Assembly: GCF_029626105.1 (NCBI RefSeq)
Contig: NZ_JARUBH010000009.1
Coordinates: forward strand, 6,814,011-6,878,010
Reading direction: 5' to 3'
Length of the DNA stretch: 64,000 nucleotides
DNA from: Solwaraspora sp. WMMD792
Lineage (GTDB): Bacteria > Actinomycetota > Actinomycetes > Mycobacteriales > Micromonosporaceae
Shown in pieces: positions 8,327 through 15,741 of the stretch (positions are counted from its first letter, which is position 1; every line of letters starts with the position of its first letter). The notes under the pieces are model-generated. The model was not told where the DNA came from, searched no databases, and saw nothing but the letters and a program-made list of their open reading frames with translations. Position numbers and translations under genes: made by a program.

Positions 8327-8449
8327 GCACCGGCAGCACCGCTGTCGCAGCTCTGAGTGGCGTCGGCGCGTAAGGGCTCAGCGGGTCGCGCGCTGTTACG
8401 GGCAGCGGAGGGCGCGGTCATCGGCGCTGAGCCGGCGGCGTCCTGCTCG

Positions 8450-8818
8450 TCAGGCGCGGTCGTGCAGAGTGACCTGGTAGCCGTCGGGGTCGGCGAAGGT
8501 GAAGGTCCGACCGAAGGGGCCGTCGATCGGCGCGGAGACGATGGTGTGACCGTCGGCGACGAGAGCATCATGAATGTCCTGTACGTCTGTGGCGTGGAGC
8601 CAGATGGCTGCACCGATGCCGGGCTGAGCAACGGATCCGAGGTCGGTCCCGGGGACGATCTCGCGGAGCGCGAACGCGATGGGCTTGGTCTCGAAGACGA
8701 CGGCGTGCGCAGGCCCGGCCGGCGAGCGTACGAGCCCGAGGTACTGCTCGTAGAACGCCCGCGAGGCGTCGAGGTCGCGTGCCTGCAGCGAGATGAAGTC
8801 GGGGCCGGTGACGGGCAT
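8450..8818 (-). CDS. VOC (glyoxalase/bleomycin-resistance fold) family protein
   Basis: A 122-residue single VOC domain starts at an ATG at 8818 with GGAGGAG upstream. The start DFISLQARDLDASRAFYEQYLGL and the end GRTFTFADPDGYQVTLHD are the two beta-alpha-beta-beta-beta half-motifs, with metal-ligand candidates His in LHATD and the acidic residue in DPDGY. The family includes metal-dependent lyases, dioxygenases and antibiotic-binding proteins, so the substrate is open. It is divergent from a MarR regulator with two palindromic operators between them, which suggests inducible defence against a small molecule. Confidence 0.85.
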   Translation of the reverse strand: MPVTGPDFISLQARDLDASRAFYEQYLGLVRSPAGPAHAVVFETKPIAFALREIVPGTDLGSVAQPGIGAAIWLHATDVQDIHDALVADGHTIVSAPIDGPFGRTFTFADPDGYQVTLHDRA

Positions 8819-8836
8819 GATGATCTCCTCCGGTCG

Positions 8837-8880
8837 TGTCAGGTTCCTGACATCGCGCAATGTATGTCAGGATGCTGACA
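8837..8880. promoter_or_regulatory. Two palindromic operators between VOC and marR genes
   Basis: Site 1 (8837-8852) is tgtcaggttcctgaca, with perfect arms around a two-base centre. Site 2 (8865-8880) is tgtcaggatgctgaca, with six-base arms. Centres are 28 bp apart, close to three helical turns. Site 2 includes the first base of the marR start codon and its AGGA Shine-Dalgarno, so binding would block translation initiation or transcription of marR directly. MarR dimers bind such sites, so autoregulation and control of the VOC gene are inferred. Confidence 0.7.
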
Positions 8881-9350
8881 TGAGTCAAGGCGGGCGGGGT
8901 AATGGGCAGGGCGTCGACCTGGAGACATCGCTGGGCTATCTGCTGAAGGAGGCGTCGAGCGCGCTCCGAGTGGCCATGGAGGAGGTGCTGCGACCACTCG
9001 GGATGAGCGTGACGCGCTACTCGTGCCTGGAGTTGCTGGCACAACGGCCTGGCCTGTCGAACTCCGAGCTCGCGCGGGGCGCGTTCGTGACCCGGCAGTC
9101 GATGAACGTGCTGCTCCAGACGCTGGAGCGAGAGGGCTACGTGACCAGGCCGGCGGAAGCGCCCGTCGGGAAGGTGCTGCCCACGCGGCTCACGCCTCTG
9201 GGTCGGCAGAGTCTCGAAAAGGCGACCGTCGCGGTCCGGTCGGTCGAGGTCAGGATGCTGGCCGGGTTGACCGAGGCCGAGCAGTCGGAGGCGTTGCGGA
9301 TCCTGCGGCGGATGGTCCGTTCCCTGCGCGATGGCGACGGCGGCGCGTAG
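8880..9350 (+). CDS. MarR family transcriptional regulator
   Basis: The 156-residue protein starts at an ATG at 8880. The winged helix spans about residues 40-105 (LRPLGMSVTRYSCLELLAQRPGLSNSELARGAFVTRQSMNVLLQTLEREGYVTR in pieces), with the wing at PVGKVLPTRLTPLGR. Helices at both ends form the dimer interface. It is divergent from the VOC gene and its start overlaps a palindromic site, so it probably represses both. The ligand is unknown. Confidence 0.9.
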   Translation: MSQGGRGNGQGVDLETSLGYLLKEASSALRVAMEEVLRPLGMSVTRYSCLELLAQRPGLSNSELARGAFVTRQSMNVLLQTLEREGYVTRPAEAPVGKVLPTRLTPLGRQSLEKATVAVRSVEVRMLAGLTEAEQSEALRILRRMVRSLRDGDGGA

Positions 9351-9361
9351 CGGGTTCGGCC

Positions 9362-9457
9362 ACCGAGGGTCCGACCGCGCTGGCGGTGCATCCCGGGCCT
9401 GTCGCAACCGGGTTCTTCGATGGCACTACGGCGACCTCAACCGCAGGGCGGGATTAG
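9362..9457 (+). pseudogene. Relic of a short-chain dehydrogenase C-terminus
   Basis: Thirty-one codons ending in TAG at 9455-9457 read ALAVHPGPVATGFFDGT, the conserved segment after the catalytic helix of short-chain dehydrogenases. No N-terminal part is present: upstream in this frame lies the marR gene in another frame. The relic touches the stop of the MerR gene on the other strand. It looks like the tail of a gene that was once regulated here and was lost by deletion. Confidence 0.6.
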
Positions 9458-9912
9458 GATGTCAAGTGCTCCTCAGGAGGACGTTCGGCTGGCGCGGCTG
9501 CGGCGCAAGACCCGTCGGCGCGTGCGGACGCCGAGATCCTCGACCGGGCTGCCGTCCGGACGTCGCAACTCCAGGTGGGGTCTGTGGCGATGGCGATGAC
9601 TTCGTCGAGGCGGACCCGGGCCTGGGTCATCGCGGCGATCTGCGCCTCCAGCCGCTCCCGCTCGGCGTCCAGCAGGGCTCGTGACCGAGGTACGCACTCG
9701 GCCTCGAGCAGCGGCAGCAGATCGGCGATCACCCGGCTGGACAGGCTGGCCGAGAACCCCCGCCGGATCAGCGCCACCCGGGCGACGGCCGTCTCGGCAT
9801 AGCGGCGGCGGCCCGCCGAGTCCCGGTCGGCCGTCAGCAGGCCCTGCTCCTCGTAGTAGCGCAGCGACCGCACGCTCGCACCGGTGCGGGCCGCCAGCTC
9901 CCCGATGCGCAC
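9454..9912 (-). CDS. MerR family transcriptional regulator
   Basis: The 152-residue protein has a GTG start at 9912. Residues 1-70 are a MerR DNA-binding domain (MRIGELAARTGASVRSLRYYEEQGLL, then GRRRYAE), followed by a dimerisation coiled coil (about 75-115, rich in E, R, L, A). The C-terminus has no cysteine cluster typical of metal sensors, although single cysteines occur at LLEAECV, WSCDV and GSCAA. It is divergent from the NADP/F420-type reductase and may control it. The Shine-Dalgarno is weak. Confidence 0.88.
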   Translation of the reverse strand: MRIGELAARTGASVRSLRYYEEQGLLTADRDSAGRRRYAETAVARVALIRRGFSASLSSRVIADLLPLLEAECVPRSRALLDAERERLEAQIAAMTQARVRLDEVIAIATDPTWSCDVRTAARSRISASARADGSCAAAAPAERPPEEHLTS

Positions 9913-10007
9913 CTATGACCACCACCACATCGTCGAGACCTCACATCAATGGCAGCTCCTAGCGTAGCCACGGCAGCCCTTTCATCCCCTTGCAGAGGAG
10001 TCGTCAC

Positions 10008-10757
10008 ATGGCAGGAACGCTCGGCATCATCGGCAGCGGCAACATCGGCTCCGCCATCGCCCGCAGCGCGGTCGGCGCCGGTTGGCACGTGGTGATCAGC
10101 AACTCGCGTGGGCCGGAGAGCCTCGGCGACCTGGTCGCCGAGCTTGGCCCGCTCGCCCGCGCCGCCACCCCGACCGGGGCGGCGCAGGCGGGCGACCTTG
10201 TGGTCGCGACCATCCCGCTGGCCAACTACGAGCAACTGCCACAGGAGGCGCTCGCCGGCAGGACGGTGATCGACACCATGAACTACGCACCGGCCGTGAC
10301 GGGTTGGGCGCGCCCAGAACTCGACGCCGACGAACTCACCTCCAGCGAACTCGTGCAACGGTTCCTGTCCAGCTCCTCGGTGGTCAAGGCGTTCCACGAC
10401 GTCAACGGCAGGCTGCTGCGCGAACTGGCCCGCCCGGCCGACGCCCCGGACCGCACCGCCCTGCCCATCACCGGCGACGACCTCGCCGCCAAAGCGCAGG
10501 TCACCGAGCTGATCGACGACTTCGGCTTCGACACCGTCGATGTCGGCGGCCTCGCCGAGAGCTGGCGCATCGGCCCCAACACTCCGCTGTACTTCGAGGC
10601 ATTCGTCGGAGCGGTTCCGCCGGGCCTGAGCCTGCCGGAAATCTACGCCTGGCTGGCCACCACCCCGATGATCCCCACCCCGGCCGCCACGGTCGCCGAA
10701 ATGGCCGCCACGACCGAGCGCCAACCGGCAGGCTTCCAGCTCCCGGCGTCGGCCTGA
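10008..10757 (+). CDS. NADP/F420-dependent oxidoreductase (ProC/FNO-like Rossmann protein)
   Basis: The 249-residue protein starts at the ATG at 10008, seven bases after GAGGAG. The N-terminal GIIGSGNIGSAIAR is a GxGxxG dinucleotide-binding motif, and ISNSRGPESL after the second strand fits NADP binding. It matches the NADP oxidoreductase/F420-dependent type (F420_oxidored domain), with KAFHDVNG and DDFGFDTVDVGGL as in that family. These enzymes either transfer hydride between NADPH and F420 or reduce small substrates. Which applies is unknown. It is divergent from a MerR gene. Confidence 0.85.
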   Translation: MAGTLGIIGSGNIGSAIARSAVGAGWHVVISNSRGPESLGDLVAELGPLARAATPTGAAQAGDLVVATIPLANYEQLPQEALAGRTVIDTMNYAPAVTGWARPELDADELTSSELVQRFLSSSSVVKAFHDVNGRLLRELARPADAPDRTALPITGDDLAAKAQVTELIDDFGFDTVDVGGLAESWRIGPNTPLYFEAFVGAVPPGLSLPEIYAWLATTPMIPTPAATVAEMAATTERQPAGFQLPASA

Positions 10758-10876
10758 CTTGTCCGACCGCAGGAGCAAGATGTGCGTCTCCTGCAGAGCT
10801 GACGATGATGGCCCTCGCTTCCCTCGAGAACGCGAGATCGACGCTGTAGACCGTTCCGTGGCCGTCGATCGAGGAC

Positions 10877-12407
10877 CAATGCCGTTAAGATAGGGGTGTC
10901 TGGGCAGGCGAGGTGGGGTGTGGGTGGGGCGGGGTGACGGGTGGTCCGATCGGTCGGGCGTTTGACACGGTAGGAGTTGTGGCGGGCGCGTTTGACGACG
11001 CGGGGGCAGGTCCGGTGGCGGCGGGGCGGGTTGGGTTGGTGGCGGATCTCGGTGAGCGCGTCGGTCAGGGCCTCGGAAAGGTCCTCAGGGGGTGATGGCC
11101 GCCTGGTCGGTGACCTGGCGGCGCACGACGCGGAGGCCTTTGACGAACGACATGCGGTCCGGGTCGTAGCCGGCGGGGTCGGCGGCGTCCAGCAGGAGAG
11201 CGCGGATGGCGTAGTGGGCCAGCAGCAGTCCCCACATCTGTTGTTCGACCAGGTCCGGGGTCTTTGACCGCAGGACCTCACCGCGTCCGCGCAGGTCGGT
11301 CTTGATCTCGTCGAGGGCGGATTCCTGTTCCCAGCGCTGGTGGTACGCCTCGGCCAGGGTGAGGGCGTCGATGTCGTGCGGGTCGGTGACGGTGGTGATC
11401 ACCACGATCAGGTCGCCGTCGGGGTTGCGGTCCGGGACGGTGTACTCGACCGCCCGCACGAGGCGGGCCAGTTCGGCGGGAACCTGGTGGCCGGCTCTGG
11501 CCTGTTCGGCCAGCCTCGCCCGGCGGTCGGCGCTCAGTCCAGGGGCGTATATCAGCGCGTGGTAGGAGCCGTCCGTGAGCCAGTTCAGGTGTCCGACCGA
11601 CACCGACGCGCCGATGCGCCAGGCGAGGTCCGCGCCGGTGGCCGCGTACCGGTTGAACAGGTCGTAGGAGTACAGGCCGGCGTCGGCCGTCACCAGCGTG
11701 CCCGGTCCGACCGTGCCGGTGAGGTCGGCGGCCAGGGTGCGTTCCCCGGTGCGGCATCCGCCGAGGACCGCGCCAACGATCGCGTGGCTGCCGCACTCGG
11801 CCACAGCGGCGACGTGCAGTTTCGGATACGCCGACGCTTTCGGTCCTGAGCCCGTCCGGCCGAACCGGTGCAGATTGTCCGGGGTGTCGGCCACGTCGAA
11901 GCTGGTCGCGTCGATCGCCATCAGCCGGTGTCGGCCGATGAAGGCGCCTTTCGTGCCCGGTGTGGCCAGGGGCACCGCGGCCCGTTCGAACAACGCTTTC
12001 ATCGGTTCGGGTCCGAGTCGCTGCCGGGCCTGGGTGATCGCGGACTGGTCGGGACCTGCCAGTCGTCGTCCCACGAGCCGAGTTTGCGCAGGTTACCGAC
12101 CAGCCGGCGCATCACCTCGTCGTACGACTCGGTGAAGAACAGCCCCATCGCGATCACGTACCGGACCATCACGTGTGCCGGTAACCGCCGCGAGCGTTTC
12201 TCCCGCCGCCCTGTGCGGTTGAGGACCTCTTCCAGCAGGTCACGGCCGAACCGGGCCGACACCACACCCAACCCGATATGGTCGGTCAACCGCCCCTGCG
12301 GCCGTTTGCTCCACCGATGACGTCACGGCTAGCCACCGTACCGGCCTCCACAATCGACGTCAGCTCACCACGCCGGCCCCGACCCGCGCCTAATCTGAAC
12401 GGCATTG
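10877..12407 (-). mobile_element. Decayed IS4-family insertion sequence
   Basis: A 1531-bp element is bounded by imperfect terminal inverted repeats. The left end at 10877 reads caatgccgttaagatagg. The right end at 12407, read on the other strand, starts caatgccgttcagattagg, so the first ten bases are identical. The transposase lies inside on the minus strand and carries two frame disruptions. The bases just outside the ends (gaggac on the left, tttcaag on the right) do not match, so no target duplication remains. The element ends 48 bp before the start of the following operon. Confidence 0.85.
10880..12289 (-). pseudogene. IS4-family transposase with two frameshifts
   Basis: The N-terminal part (12289 to about 12048) is an IS4 N-terminal domain (LTDHIGLGVVSARFGRDLLEEVLNR split over two segments). 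The DDE core continues in a second frame (about 12045-11085): DATSFDVAD and TADAGLYSYDLF carry the aspartates, and YHQRWEQESALDEIK matches the Y-(2)-R-(3)-E-(6)-K signature. The break near 12046 looks like one missing base (QVPT then SAIT). A second break sits in a run of five G at 11088-11092. After it a third frame continues DLSEALTDALTEIRH and CPRVVKRARHNSYRVKR, the usual C-terminus. Active transposase is unlikely without two frameshifts. Confidence 0.85.
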
Positions 12408-12455
12408 TTTCAAGATCCAGACTTTGGTGCAGGCTTGTCGAGGTGGTGCACCATC

Positions 12456-13631
12456 ATGGTCATGGGTGATGAAGCGCCATCCGGGAGCCGTGCCGTCGAC
12501 CTTACCGGCGATGCCTATCTGACCTTCACGGCCCCGTTCTACCGAACTGACGACCCGCTCGTGCCACGCTCCGCATGTGTGCTGCCTGCCGGAGAGGATC
12601 TCGACGGCACCCGGACCTTCGTCCGAAGCGAGGTCTCGTTCGCTTCGTTGTTCAACGGCTCTCTTACGTACGGCGAGAAGCCGACCGTCGGGTTGTTGAC
12701 GACCTTCGCTGGCGGGAACGCCTGGCGTGACGCGGTAACTCGTCGGCTGGAACATGAACTGGCCAGGTACTCGGATAGTCTCAAGATCGCTAGTGTGGAT
12801 GCCATTGGAGCTCTCTGCCCCGACGGCTACGGGGCAGTGGCCGTGACGCTCCGTATCGCCGGAGGATGGGCCGTCGAATGCCGGAAAGACCTTCTCGCCG
12901 CCTTTGGGCCCGATGGGCGCGACCAGCTGGGGCACGCACTACGGTCGACACTGCTACCGCCGATCGAACGGATGTTGCGCCGGTGCGGCGCGACCGACAC
13001 GGGTGGCACGTTGCCGTACTTCAATCTCACGTTCTGTGGGGAAACCGATCATCCGGAGCCTGGTCGGTCGACGTTGGACGACCAGCTGCGAGCACTGCTC
13101 TACCCCGATTCGCCTCTCCCGCTCACTTCCCGCTCGCCCTGGCGCAACCAGTTTCTCTACGCCGGCTACGCCTTCAACCTGCTGGCGACTACTGACCCGG
13201 GCCCGAGTCTGAGTAAGTTCTCGTTACTGCTCCTCATCCTCGATGTGGCCTACGCACGCCTGGCACGCACCGCCGCGGCCGCTGATGAGTCTCTGCGGCA
13301 CGGCGCCCTCGCCTCTGACGTAGGGTGGCTCGAGAACCTTGAATACCGGCTTCGATCCGACTACCACTACCTGGTGACGCCGACCTTCAGTTTTGATCAC
13401 CACACCCTCATGCTGCGGGACGCCATCCTGCAGGCATGGGGCACCGACCGGCTCCAGTCGCGGGCCGACAGCTTGCTGTCGGCCGTCCGCCAGGTCATCG
13501 AGAGCAGGTTGGCCGAGGAGCAGGCGCATCGGGTCGGAAGGGTGAAGACCGTCGTCACGGCGCTGACGATCCTGTCGGCGATTGCTACAGTAGAGGCCAT
13601 GTTCAGCCTCTTCGAGCACATATTCTCGTGA
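12456..13631 (+). CDS. Uncharacterised protein with C-terminal membrane anchor
   Basis: A 391-residue protein starts at an ATG at 12456, nine bases after AGGTGG. An ATG at 12462 is an alternative. I recognise no family. It is largely soluble in its first 330 residues, which include LTFTAPFYR, VSFASLFNGSLTYGEKPTVGLLT and a helical part. It ends with a charged helix (about 325-363, ADSLLSAVRQVIESRLAEEQ) and one hydrophobic helix at 365-386. That helix-plus-tail-anchor layout resembles CorA-like membrane effector modules of bacterial conflict systems, which is inference. The stop overlaps the amidotransferase start by GTGA. Base composition is lower in GC than nearby housekeeping genes. The right end of the IS lies 48 bp upstream. 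Confidence 0.7.
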   Translation: MVMGDEAPSGSRAVDLTGDAYLTFTAPFYRTDDPLVPRSACVLPAGEDLDGTRTFVRSEVSFASLFNGSLTYGEKPTVGLLTTFAGGNAWRDAVTRRLEHELARYSDSLKIASVDAIGALCPDGYGAVAVTLRIAGGWAVECRKDLLAAFGPDGRDQLGHALRSTLLPPIERMLRRCGATDTGGTLPYFNLTFCGETDHPEPGRSTLDDQLRALLYPDSPLPLTSRSPWRNQFLYAGYAFNLLATTDPGPSLSKFSLLLLILDVAYARLARTAAAADESLRHGALASDVGWLENLEYRLRSDYHYLVTPTFSFDHHTLMLRDAILQAWGTDRLQSRADSLLSAVRQVIESRLAEEQAHRVGRVKTVVTALTILSAIATVEAMFSLFEHIFS

Positions 13632-14338
13632 TAGAATTCGATGCTGTTGTCTGGGCGGCCGACGGTGCGGTGACCGATGACCTCGACTACGGCGACCGGC
13701 TTGTGGAGCGGTTGGCGGCGACTGGTCGCAGAGTGGTGCGACGCGATCTGACTGGCGTTGACGCCTCGATACCACTGGCTCGACTGCACGTCCTGTCGGG
13801 CGGCGCCACATCGGTGAGTGACCAGTCTGGCTGGATGCCGCGAGGTCTGGCGCGCACTCGCAGACTGGTCGACGCCGCGCGTCAAGGGGGTCCTGTTGTC
13901 CTAGGTGTCTGCCTTGGTGCTCAGATGATTGTCGAGTCCATGTGCCCCGGCGGGATTCGGGGAGCCAAGCGGATCGAGGTAGGGCTGGCCGAGATCGAGT
14001 GGTCACTTGAGGAGAACGGAAGCCTGGTCGCTCCCGCGTTCCACTACGAGGAGATCGATTCATCAACTATCACCGATAGCGGCGGAGAGGTCGTCGCCAC
14101 GAACGCTCACTCGCCGGTACAGGGATTCCGGTTCGGCGGGCGTGTCTGGGGACTCCAGTTCCATCCGGAACTCGATCCCACGGACGTTCGACGGCTCGTG
14201 CACTACCATAAACGGACTATCACCACCTACGGCGGCGACATCGCCCTCGCACTTCGCTCCGTAGACCAGCTCGAATCACGATGGTCTGGAGACTCATTCG
14301 AACAGCTGTTGAATTCTATCGGTGCGTCGAACGCCTAG
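13628..14338 (+). CDS. Class I glutamine amidotransferase-like protein
   Basis: The 236-residue protein has a GTG start overlapping the previous stop. The whole length is a class I GATase fold: the oxyanion-strand region LSGGATSVSDQ (57-65), nucleophile Cys95 in GVCLGAQM, and His179 and Glu181 in FHPEL complete the catalytic triad. HYEEI precedes the last strand, as in GuaA-like domains. Such domains release ammonia from glutamine or, in other members, hydrolyse gamma-glutamyl bonds. No synthetase partner is nearby except the unknown 391-residue protein, with which it is translationally coupled. Free-standing hydrolase activity is possible. Confidence 0.85.
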   Translation: MIEFDAVVWAADGAVTDDLDYGDRLVERLAATGRRVVRRDLTGVDASIPLARLHVLSGGATSVSDQSGWMPRGLARTRRLVDAARQGGPVVLGVCLGAQMIVESMCPGGIRGAKRIEVGLAEIEWSLEENGSLVAPAFHYEEIDSSTITDSGGEVVATNAHSPVQGFRFGGRVWGLQFHPELDPTDVRRLVHYHKRTITTYGGDIALALRSVDQLESRWSGDSFEQLLNSIGASNA

Positions 14339-14445
14339 TGTCTCGTGATCCTGTCGTCTTGACATGATGTCGGTTCGGCTGCCTGTGCTTCGTGAAGCTT
14401 ACGGCGGATGAATGGATGAGCGGCGCCGCCAGCGACGGCCATGTA

Positions 14446-14573
14446 GGTCTGACTGACGGGGCCTGCCCTGGCCGGTCTGCCGGACGGGGCGACCGGCCAG
14501 GGCACGGGGTGCGGTGCGCCGACGGGTCAGTTGGTCACCCGGAAGGTCGCGTCGGCGCGGCCCTGGACGTCGG
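14446..14573. repeat. 128-bp direct repeat, copy A
   Basis: This copy matches 15614-15741 with three mismatches over 128 bp. It contains a duplicate of the last 17 codons of the GH43-AbfB gene (GRADATFRVTN and stop, minus strand) and of its 13-bp terminator hairpin. It is not attached to any gene body here. It ends 52 bp before the antitoxin start. Confidence 0.95.
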
Positions 14574-14625
14574 CCGCTACACTTGCTGCAGTTGGAGCAG
14601 ATGAAGCAGTTAGAGATGGGGTGTC

Positions 14626-15009
14626 ATGACAGATCTGCTGACGCGTGATGCAGAGGCTCTCCACCGTGCCTTGGCTGAGCCCGGTAGCGAGGTGCACGTG
14701 GCACTGTCGCGGGAGACGGCCGAATTGGTGTCGCGCTTGGTCGACGCCAGGGCGCACGGCGAGGAGATCATCGTCTCGCCGGCGAACGCCGAAGTCACCC
14801 CGACCGAGGCTGCGGTCCTGCTGGCCATGTCGCGACCCCAAGTGCGCAAGTTGATGGATCGCGGTCTGCTGGAGTCTCGCAAGGTGGGCACCCACCACCG
14901 CATCCGCATCTCCTCAATCAGGGCGTTTCTTGACACAGAGCGTGAGCGACGGCGTGAGGCGATAGCCGAACTGGCTGCCATCCAGAACGAACTCGGTCTC
15001 ACTGGATGA
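14626..15009 (+). CDS. Excisionase/HTH_17-type antitoxin
   Basis: The 127-residue protein starts at an ATG with a GGGG ribosome-binding stretch. The central region, residues 62-107, is an excisionase-like winged helix (TPTEAAVLLAMSRPQVRKLMDRGLLESRKVGTHHRIRISSIRAFLD in parts). The N-terminal 45 residues may form a separate helix, and the C-terminal 20 are a charged helix likely to contact the toxin. It overlaps the PIN-domain gene by ATGA. This HTH-plus-PIN pairing is a known type II toxin-antitoxin layout. It should bind its own promoter in the 52 bp between the repeat and the start. Confidence 0.8.
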   Translation: MTDLLTRDAEALHRALAEPGSEVHVALSRETAELVSRLVDARAHGEEIIVSPANAEVTPTEAAVLLAMSRPQVRKLMDRGLLESRKVGTHHRIRISSIRAFLDTERERRREAIAELAAIQNELGLTG

Positions 15010-15602
15010 GCGGCGCGGCTGGCGAGGCCGATCTGATCCGGGTCGTCCTCGCCGATGCGAACGTGCTCTACTCCCGGGTCCTGCGTGACTATCTCCTCTA
15101 CGCGGCTGACCAGGAGATCATCGCGATTTCCTGGAGTGGGCAGATCCTTGGCGAGGTGACTGAGCACCTGATGGAAAACGTGGCGGGCTTCGACCGTACG
15201 GCTGCTGCGCGGCTGGTGGCTGCGATGAACCGTGCCTTTCCCTTCGCCGAGGTAGAGCCTGACGAGGAGCACTGGAATACGCTGCGTGAGGTGCCGCTCC
15301 CGGACGAAGACGACCGCCACGTTCTGGCCGCCTCTCTCGCCGCTGAGGCAACTGTCCTCTGTACCTCGAACACCAAGGATTTTCCGGCGAGCCTTGTCGA
15401 ACATCTCGGCTTTGCGGTGCTCACTCCGGATCAGCTGCTCAGCCGGCTCGTGGTCGAGTACGGTCCGCAGATGCTCGCCGTCCACCGAACGGCCGTCGAC
15501 TCGCTGAAGGGCGCGACTGACGAGTCGACCGTCACGGCATTGCGGAGAGCCGGTGCCTCGACGACCGCTGACCTGATCTCGCGACTGCTCGCAGCTGGAT
15601 AG
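15006..15602 (+). CDS. PIN-domain ribonuclease toxin (VapC-like)
   Basis: The 198-residue protein carries a PIN domain over about residues 12-145. Acidic candidates for Mg binding are Asp17 in VLADANVLYS, Glu50 in LGEVTEH, Asp102/Asp103 in EDDRHVLAAS and Asp125 in TSNTKDF, in the expected order. The C-terminal 55 residues are an extra helical tail beyond the usual VapC size of about 130. PIN toxins cleave RNA, often tRNA or rRNA. The stop lies 12 bp before repeat copy B, so the two-gene cassette fills nearly all the space between the repeats. Confidence 0.85.
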   Translation: MSGAAGEADLIRVVLADANVLYSRVLRDYLLYAADQEIIAISWSGQILGEVTEHLMENVAGFDRTAAARLVAAMNRAFPFAEVEPDEEHWNTLREVPLPDEDDRHVLAASLAAEATVLCTSNTKDFPASLVEHLGFAVLTPDQLLSRLVVEYGPQMLAVHRTAVDSLKGATDESTVTALRRAGASTTADLISRLLAAG

Positions 15603-15613
15603 AGCGCCGCGTC

Positions 15614-15741
15614 GGTCTGACTGACGCGGGCTGCCCTGGCCGGTCTGCCGGACGGGGCGACCGGCCAGGGCACGGGGTGCGGTGCGCCGACGGGTCAGTT
15701 GGTCACCCGGAAGGTCGCGTCGGCGCGGCCCTGGGCGTCGG
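15614..15741. repeat. 128-bp direct repeat, copy B (native gene end)
   Basis: This copy is continuous with the GH43-AbfB reading frame: 15695-15741 encodes its last residues and 15614-15694 its terminator. Comparison with 14446-14573 shows two mismatches near the outer edge and one at the inner edge. The block between is identical. Confidence 0.95.
15633..15671 (-). terminator. Terminator hairpin of the GH43-AbfB gene
   Basis: Perfect 13-bp arms, gccctggccggtc (15633-15645) and gaccggccagggc (15659-15671), with a 13-base loop lie 24 bp after the stop codon. There is no T-run, as usual in actinobacteria. The same hairpin is duplicated in repeat copy A. Confidence 0.7.

Noticed and set aside
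10769-10794. Hairpin gcaggag/ctcctgc as terminator of the NADP/F420-type reductase gene
   Set aside because: The stem is only seven pairs with a 12-base loop. It may be chance, so I did not list it as a terminator.
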